DNA of 64,000 nucleotides, from positions 455,167-519,166 of the forward strand of contig JAVYIG010000595.1 in the NCBI GenBank assembly GCA_035222895.1. Direction: 5' to 3'. The DNA comes from Strongylocentrotus droebachiensis. Taxonomy: Eukaryota; Echinodermata; Echinoidea; Camarodonta; Strongylocentrotidae. Shown piece after piece: positions 57,943 through 64,000 of this stretch. Position numbers and translations under genes: made by a program. How positions within the stretch are numbered: position 1 is the first letter of the stretch; every line of letters starts with the position of its first letter. Under the pieces are notes generated by a model, which was given only the letters and a program-made list of their open reading frames with translations, was not told where the DNA came from and searched no databases.

Positions 57943-60095
57943 TTAAAAAGATGAAGAGTCGGGGGATGAGGAGGGATTATAAGTATGGATTTGGCTTTCA
58001 TAATCAAGTCTTTTACTGTCCTTTGTTTCTTCCATCCTTGTCGTAAAATAGCTGCTCCCCATTTGCGCTACCATAGATTCAACTATATTACGATCTTTAT
58101 GATGATGCAGATTGCTGTCCCGTTCAACATCATGGAGATATGAAATATTTAGATCTCCATCACTCGAGTTACTTCCTGTACTATCTATTATACTCTCTGC
58201 AAATGAGTCTTCTTCTAGAGTGCTGTCAATATGTCCCCGTCTTCCAAGCGAAATATGTTTCTTAAGCTTACTATCATTGCTTGAAATTGAAGGGCGTAAA
58301 TCAGAGTCGGGCATTTCATAGAAAGCATCTTCTTGTACGTCGCGTGAAGGAGATCTCTTAACATTAAAACGAATTACTTTCGGAGAAGGCGGTGGCACAC
58401 CAGATTCGCGAGTCCAAATACAGCTGCAGCCTTTCATTTTTTGCTTTAAGACGATGATCATAATAATGAAGAACAGTAGGCCAAACACAATCAAAATGGT
58501 TATTATAAACATCGGCATACCGTCAGCTAACTCTTTCGATGCACTTGTAGTCGTAGTTAAGATATGTGTCGAAATTGTTGTCGGATATTGATCTTGTTGA
58601 ATGGAGGATGATAATGAGGGGGTATTATCGAGTTCTTTCATAGGAAAATATCGCTTCGTAGAATCAAAGGCAGAATAATTCGTGCCTTGCCAAGATTCCG
58701 TGGTGTTTGTCAGCATATAATCTATATTAGACAATTTACAAGCCGCAGTTTGTTCTAAATGAAGATTATCATTTTGGAAAAACCTAATATGGCACACAAC
58801 TATTCCTGGCCTCCTAATCATTTGTAAGTTGTAAACGATAAGATGACTCCCGCCCTCTGGTGATTTGATAACATCATGCTCTCCGTCGTGCTCCGCAAGA
58901 AGAATGCCCTCTAGATACCATCGAAATGCAGCTGCTTCTATAGTGTTGACCTCAGCTGAACATTGTAAAACATTCGTTGCAACATTGTAATTTATATTTG
59001 GCTCTCTAGTATGAGTCATTTGTGGCAAATCTGAAGAACTTGCCTTGCATATAGGAATCACTGACTCGTCAATATACCTAACATTAATAATAGAGCTACC
59101 TCGAGCACTTGCAACATCATTACTAACCTCACAGGATATGTTTAAAATTGTTTCAGTTCGAATATTATCAAGAATGATTGTCAAATTGGGTACATGGGAC
59201 GAGCATTGTGCAAATGCTTATTCGGGTTTGCAGGACCATGTGTAGACCTTCACTTCAGGGAATCCCCTAGCAATACATTGGAGCGTCATTTCAGCGACCA
59301 ATGGCCAAGTCATCTCAGCCTGATATGGAATGATCTCTACAACCGGAGGATGATTCACTTTAAATGGACCGAGAGAGCAAGTAGCTTGCTGTCGGGGAAA
59401 GATCTCGCTCTCTGCAATGCAAATCAATAGATAATTGTGAATCAATGTAATTACTCTAATATTTCCAAACAATATCAATCCTGTTTGTGAAAAGGAAGAG
59501 AAAATAGCTGGCCTTTGCCATCTCAGAACAGATTGGGGGTTGGTTTGTGCACCTTCACATTCAATAGAAAGTTGGTCACCCTCTTGAATGACGGCATTTG
59601 ATGGACCCCTACAGTCCAATTCATTGTCCTTGAGGAAATACAAGACGTCAAGTGTTGCAAAGTCGGAAAAAATGATATTGTGAGTGGATGGTCTAAGAGT
59701 GTCATAACTATCCAGCATTTGTACAGATGACTCATTTGTCTGTGAAGCTTGTTGATAGTTAGAGAGGATGTAATCCTTTGGTTGATGATGTCCGTTACTG
59801 TAGTGACATTGTACAGGTCATTTCGGTGGAGAGTTTCAGTAAGACTGTTTACCCAGTAGGAGGTGGCAGATGAGAAGGCAACCATTGATCTTAAGGTACA
59901 CTGAAATGACGCAGATGTATCCTCTTTGGCACTCACGTCAGCAGGCTGGGTGACGAATTCGAAAGTAGTAGAACACACCGACTTATTTTGGAAGATCACT
60001 GTAATCATTAATAGTTTTGCGGTAGGAAAACTCCTCTTTTGACAATTGTTACCGGCAGAATGGGCCCCCATTGTGACTAATACCACCAATGACAA
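57943..60095 (-). pseudogene. Ig receptor B, four Ig domains, with one frameshift and one stop codon
   Basis: The minus-strand coding sequence is collinear with receptor A and has no intron. Domain 1 has ASFQC, SYWVN and LYKCW. The frame changes near a run of six A at 59667-59672. Domain 2 (FLKDNELDCRGPS, IECEG, LLICIAE) and domain 3 (TLQCIARG, TWSCKPE) follow. A TAA at 59218-59220 stands where A has GAA. The same frame continues with NISCEVSND, domain 4 (LQCSAE, FRWYLEG, VVCHIR), TESWQGT, a Thr/Ser-rich stalk, a membrane segment (MPMFIITILIVFGLLFFIIM, nt 58447-58518) and a tail with FYEMPDSDLRP. The N-terminal hydrophobic part is weaker than in A. Either a young pseudogene or a gene with two sequence errors. 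Confidence 0.8.
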
Positions 60096-60929
60096 AATTA
60101 CATAACATGTTCCTCACACATATGAGGACAGGATGAGGTAGATAGATCGAAGATTATTCACAAAATGAAATTAATATTGAGAAAGTGATCATGTGAAACT
60201 GGCTCATCTGCTTCCCTACCCTGAGTATTACATTAATTCTCCGGATAACAAATTACTTGTCATTCGACAAGTGTTTTTATCGAAACCGTAGTTTAATAAA
60301 TTATGTGGGCGTGTGAGAAGGTTATTTCATGATTTTTTTAAAGATAATATAAGCTTCTTTATTCAATTTTTTTGACAAACATCCTTAACATATAGCTCCT
60401 TTTTTACGTAAGGCTCATGATATCTCGTCTGGAACCTTGCTAAAAAATATTAATGCACTTTCTTCTTCATGTTCTAGGTATGATGCGGAAAAATAATGAT
60501 TACAAATCAGCTCATAGAGGACTGGGAACAAGAGAGTAAGAATGCAGCAGAAAATGTGTAAAGTGGAATGTGTTGGTAATCTTTTACATATCCATGCGCT
60601 ACCGCTGAGAGCTCTGGTGAATGGGGAGAGAGAAAGAGAGAGAGAGAGAGAGAGCGAGAGAAAGAAATGACGAAAAATATTTCGAGGTAAAGCTTAGATT
60701 TATGTGTGATTTATTAGTTTCATGAGTTCGTGTGTAAACTGGTATGTGTGAAGTTCCCTCTGCTTTATTTACAGTATTCTAGTCCGATTTTTGCACACCC
60801 TGTGGAAGAAAATATATTAATTCACAACGCAAGATGGAATACACAAGAAGCATGGATTGAACTCCACGAGCGCTTTCGATTGCTGTATGTCCTTAAGTAT
60901 ACCATCCTACTTACATAGTGTTTACCTGA
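60096..60929. other. 5' side of Ig receptor B; no gene recognised
   Basis: AT-rich, with a (GA)n tract at about 60631-60664. No similarity to the 114-bp duplication upstream of receptor A was seen. Confidence 0.45.
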
Positions 60930-61215
60930 CTATGAGAAAATAGAGTATCGGTCCGGATTTCAATCAATATCACTTTAATCTTTCTCAAGACAACACCTGG
61001 CATCAACAGTCATCTCGTGCAAGAGCCACTTCTCCTTTATTATTCAGAATGGAGCGAGAGGACGTGGCTCGTCGTGTATGTCTTTTCCAAAAAAGATGGC
61101 ATTTGATTGTTTTCACTCCAGCATGCTATGAACTATACATGTTGTGACAAAAAATAGCACGAAACATGATATAAAGTTATTTGTATAGCGCATATAAACT
61201 TTTGAGTCTTTCTCT
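60930..61215 (+). repeat. Direct repeat, copy 1 (partner at 63560-63865)
   Basis: Shares AAGTATCGGTC-type bases, CAATATCACTTTAATC, TTCTCAAGACAACAC, CAGTCATCTCG, GCAAGAGC.CACTTCTC and TATAGCGCATATA with the copy at 63560. The GCGCATATA ending resembles LINE/SINE tails. No coding capacity could be shown. Confidence 0.7.
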
Positions 61216-63559
61216 GCGCTTAATGTTTATGTAATGATTTTAAAATTCTCACCATATTAAAAGAAAATATCACTTTATTAAAAACGTTCAAGTAAAGTGT
61301 TTGTAAAAGTTTCACGTATTTATTTTAGATTATATTGAGAATAACCCACTATGGTCGTTCGTAAAGTTCTCGGTTAAACGGATTGTCAAACATTAACCAC
61401 AATCATATATGTTTCTAATCTATATTCTAACGTTTTGCGAAAATTAATGAACTCTTTATTCCTTCCAGTGAATATCATGTTGTTCTTTAAGCCCTCGTGA
61501 TTGCTTGATCGGTGAGCTGTTAACATTCAGCACCTGAAGCGCTCGTTATAATTTTGTTTGTTTGTTTTATCAAAAGGATGACATCATCACTGAAGCATTG
61601 TGGGTTACAAGTCTGGGTCACAATTCACGGTTAACCGTAGAGGGCCGAAAGTCTGCTAACAGGGGCTTCCCTTTGTTAGAAATATTAGAGCGAATTACAG
61701 AGCGGTCTACAGAAAAAATGCGAACCTTTGTCGTCTAAATTGAAACAACGAGTTTTACTAGTGTTCGTACTAAAAAAATTGAAGGATTTTAGTTTTAGTG
61801 GTAGGATAATTTTTCTGAATTTTTCGTTGGATTCTTTTCAGCACAGCACATTGCTCACAAAATAATCGCTTCTTTCCATACAATACCTCCACATTACCTT
61901 TCTTTTCCTGGTGATCCTACAGTTCGTCTGACATAGCAACTCTTATGTTGGTATTGTTATAGTTTATAATTTTTTTTTTTTATCTATTCAAAAATCTATA
62001 TGACAACTATTGAGATGTTTAAATAACAAAAAGTGAGCTGTATGCAGCCTTGCACATCACTAGGAATCAGCTTATATTTGGACGTCACCCGACCTCTAGA
62101 CTCATTTTCAATCCATCAGCGCCATCTGTTGGTTGATGTAGGGTAATGTCCTCATCCATCGAGCAACCATCATGTATCGTGAACACACATGTACACTGCA
62201 TATCAATTATTTAACCTACTTCCGAAAAAAAATGTTAAAGTCCGAATCAGTTTGCATAAGATTTGTTAGAAGTTCCGAATTTCATAAATCGTGTTCGTAA
62301 ATATATTTTGCCAACCTTTGCATATCGTGCACATAATTGATCACTTGGACGAAGGCGTAACTGAGATCTTTATTTATTCATTTTTTTAGCTCTTACGATC
62401 TTGAAGATAATGCATCACCGGTCATTGCCATGGCCGTATACTAGAACTATTAGTATAAGTATTGAATACTATATAAAAATATATAAATAATATATGAATA
62501 TAATAATGGGTGAGGGTCAAGGTTACGAATAAAGTAGAGCCGAGCCTTGTTTTTCAGGCACAAACCCTTGAGAATAGCAGTTAATGAATGGTATCACCGC
62601 CAGGTATAGTGTTGCTATGATAAGACAACCTCAGTGGTTTAAGTTGCAGCAGTAGAATTGTTACTAGTAGTAGTTGAGTCTGGTTGTACAGTAGTAGTAG
62701 TAGTATTTACAGCCGTAGCTTAGTTGTAATAGTAGTTGTAGTCGTAGTCCAAGTCCTAATCTTAGTCGTAGTTGTTGTAGAAATAGTAGTAGTAGTAATA
62801 GTATTATATCTATCATTGTCATTGTCATTATTATCATCATGATCATTATCATTATAAGTAGTAGTAGTGGGAGCAATAGTAGTATCAGTAAAACAGTAAT
62901 AGTAAAAGTAGCCGTAGCCGTAGTCGTCGTTGTAGTAGTAGTTTTTGCTGTAGTTACTTTATTACTTGTTCATTCATACGGGGGTTAATCTGAAAAAGGA
63001 TCATTCGAACAACTAGATACCAATATCTTACGAATATAAACAATACTAGAATATTGGGTTAGAAAAGAAGTCAGATAAAGTATTGATAAACATAATACAT
63101 TGAAATTTACTCTTGCTGTCCTGGGGCTACAAAATTGACCAACATACTAAGTATTTTCAATCACACATTGATCTACCAAGTAAAAGTACAGCAATAATTA
63201 TTTATATAAATCATTATTTCATAAATATTTGATATCTATTTTAAGCTAACATGAAAAGCTTTAAAAAAAGTGCACATGTTCTAGTTTAAGAGAGCGACCA
63301 CCCATTACATCAATGATAATTTTGCTGTGTATTAAATCGTCATATTCTATACTGATAAATCATTTTTTATCATTTGAATCATCTAGGTCTATATTTGCTT
63401 TTAAAATTTGACCTTGACCAGGTTCAAAGACACGGCTGACCTATACAAATTATCTCCTTTTCACTTCAAACAAGTAAGAGTGCTCAATCTCTATCAGATA
63501 CCAGTCGAGTGGACATGCGTGCTGGTATTTATTGATTTCTCCTGGACCGGATTCTAACC
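61216..63559. other. No gene; trinucleotide tract at 62640-62950
   Basis: 62640-62950 is an imperfect (TAG)n/(GTA)n tract with a (CAT/TAT) centre. A 12-bp palindrome ACGGTTAACCGT lies at about 61627. Nothing else recognised. Confidence 0.5.
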
Positions 63560-63865
63560 TCCTTTATAGAAAATAAAGTATCGGTCCCGATTTTACTTCA
63601 ATATCACTTTAATCATTCTCAAGACAACACTTGGCAGTTACAGTCATCTCGAGCAAGAGCCCACTTCTCATTAATTCTACATTATGGGGTAAGAAAACTT
63701 GGTTTCGTTGTGTATCATTGTTTTCAAAGAAAAAAAATGTTATTTGAATGTTTTCATTAGGTTACAAAATACACATTTCGTAAAGAAATAAAATCAAAAT
63801 AATAAATATAAATAATAGTAATGATTATAGCGCATATACTTGAAAACTCTGGAGTCTCTATGCTC
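63560..63865 (+). repeat. Direct repeat, copy 2 (partner at 60930-61215)
   Basis: Same order of shared words as copy 1, ending in ATTATAGCGCATATACTTG. The two copies lie about 2.6 kb apart in the same orientation. Confidence 0.7.
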
Positions 63866-63954
63866 TTAGAGCAGAAATTCATTGCTTTGAATTTTCTGCC
63901 GAGTAAAACTTTTTACCATATTCAGAAATATTTAGATACAGTGAGACTGTTAAC

Positions 63955-64000
63955 CAGGCGCGTCCGCAGGATTTTTTCAAGGGGGGGGGGGGGGGTTTAC
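63955..64000. mobile_element. Possible MITE end cut by the window edge
   Basis: CCAGGCGCGTCCGCAGGATTTTTTC followed by a poly-G run is a frequent start of short DNA elements in marine animals. Only 46 bp are visible. Confidence 0.3.

Overview
The window looks like nuclear DNA from an echinoderm, most likely a sea urchin. It is AT-rich, has small spliced exons with GT/AG borders, tRNA-derived SINEs, an L2-like LINE 3' end, a Ty3/gypsy remnant, many foldback/MITE elements and abundant microsatellites. Its large ankyrin proteins have the repeat style I associate with the sea urchin expansions (e.g. GWTPFNAAVQYGHLEAVKYL). The species call rests on recall, not a search. No operons, prokaryotic genes, CRISPR arrays or canonical tRNA/rRNA genes were seen.

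The main structure is an old tandem duplication of a unit of about 33 kb. Unit A runs from about 0.6 to 34 kb and unit B from about 35 to 60 kb. Each unit carries the same two genes in convergent orientation. Gene 1 (+ strand) is an ankyrin-repeat protein: A = 8919-19177, with its first exon probably just left of the window; B = 34305-48879. Gene 2 (- strand) is a four-Ig-domain single-pass receptor: A = 30588-26694; B = 60095-57943. Across the boundary, receptor A and ankyrin gene B are divergent and share a 3.7 kb intergenic region.

Exon borders, phases and branch order agree between the two gene-1 copies. In both, the ankyrin exon splices in frame through two short exons into a last exon encoding a hydrophobic segment, two Ig-like domains and a hydrophobic C-terminus. 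The predicted product is therefore a cytosolic ankyrin array joined through a membrane segment to an Ig-type ectodomain, an architecture I do not recognise. Copy B lacks the Met that would let the ectodomain be a separate secreted gene, which supports the fusion. Copy A holds about 42 ankyrin repeats and copy B about 20. The difference is almost exactly seven 291-bp three-ankyrin units.

The receptor genes look intronless. A is interrupted in its coding region by a 1.8 kb repeat flanked by a 5-bp duplication. B has one frameshift and one nonsense codon. Both retain a four-Ig ectodomain, a membrane segment and a conserved tail motif (YE-hydrophobic-PDxDL). A proximal two-gene receptor cassette of this kind could act in recognition or immunity; that is inference only.

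The rest is repeats: a truncated LTR retroelement (1.7-5.0 kb); a roughly 500-bp G/CT-rich tandem array (5.2-7.5 kb); foldback elements at 9.6, 38.0, 38.5 and 50.3 kb; a degenerate GGGGCACTT array (36.8-37.5 kb); a diverged tandem array with a perfect 104-nt palindrome (52.4-55.4 kb); and microsatellites. Because A and B are paralogous, several insertions have an empty site elsewhere in the same window.
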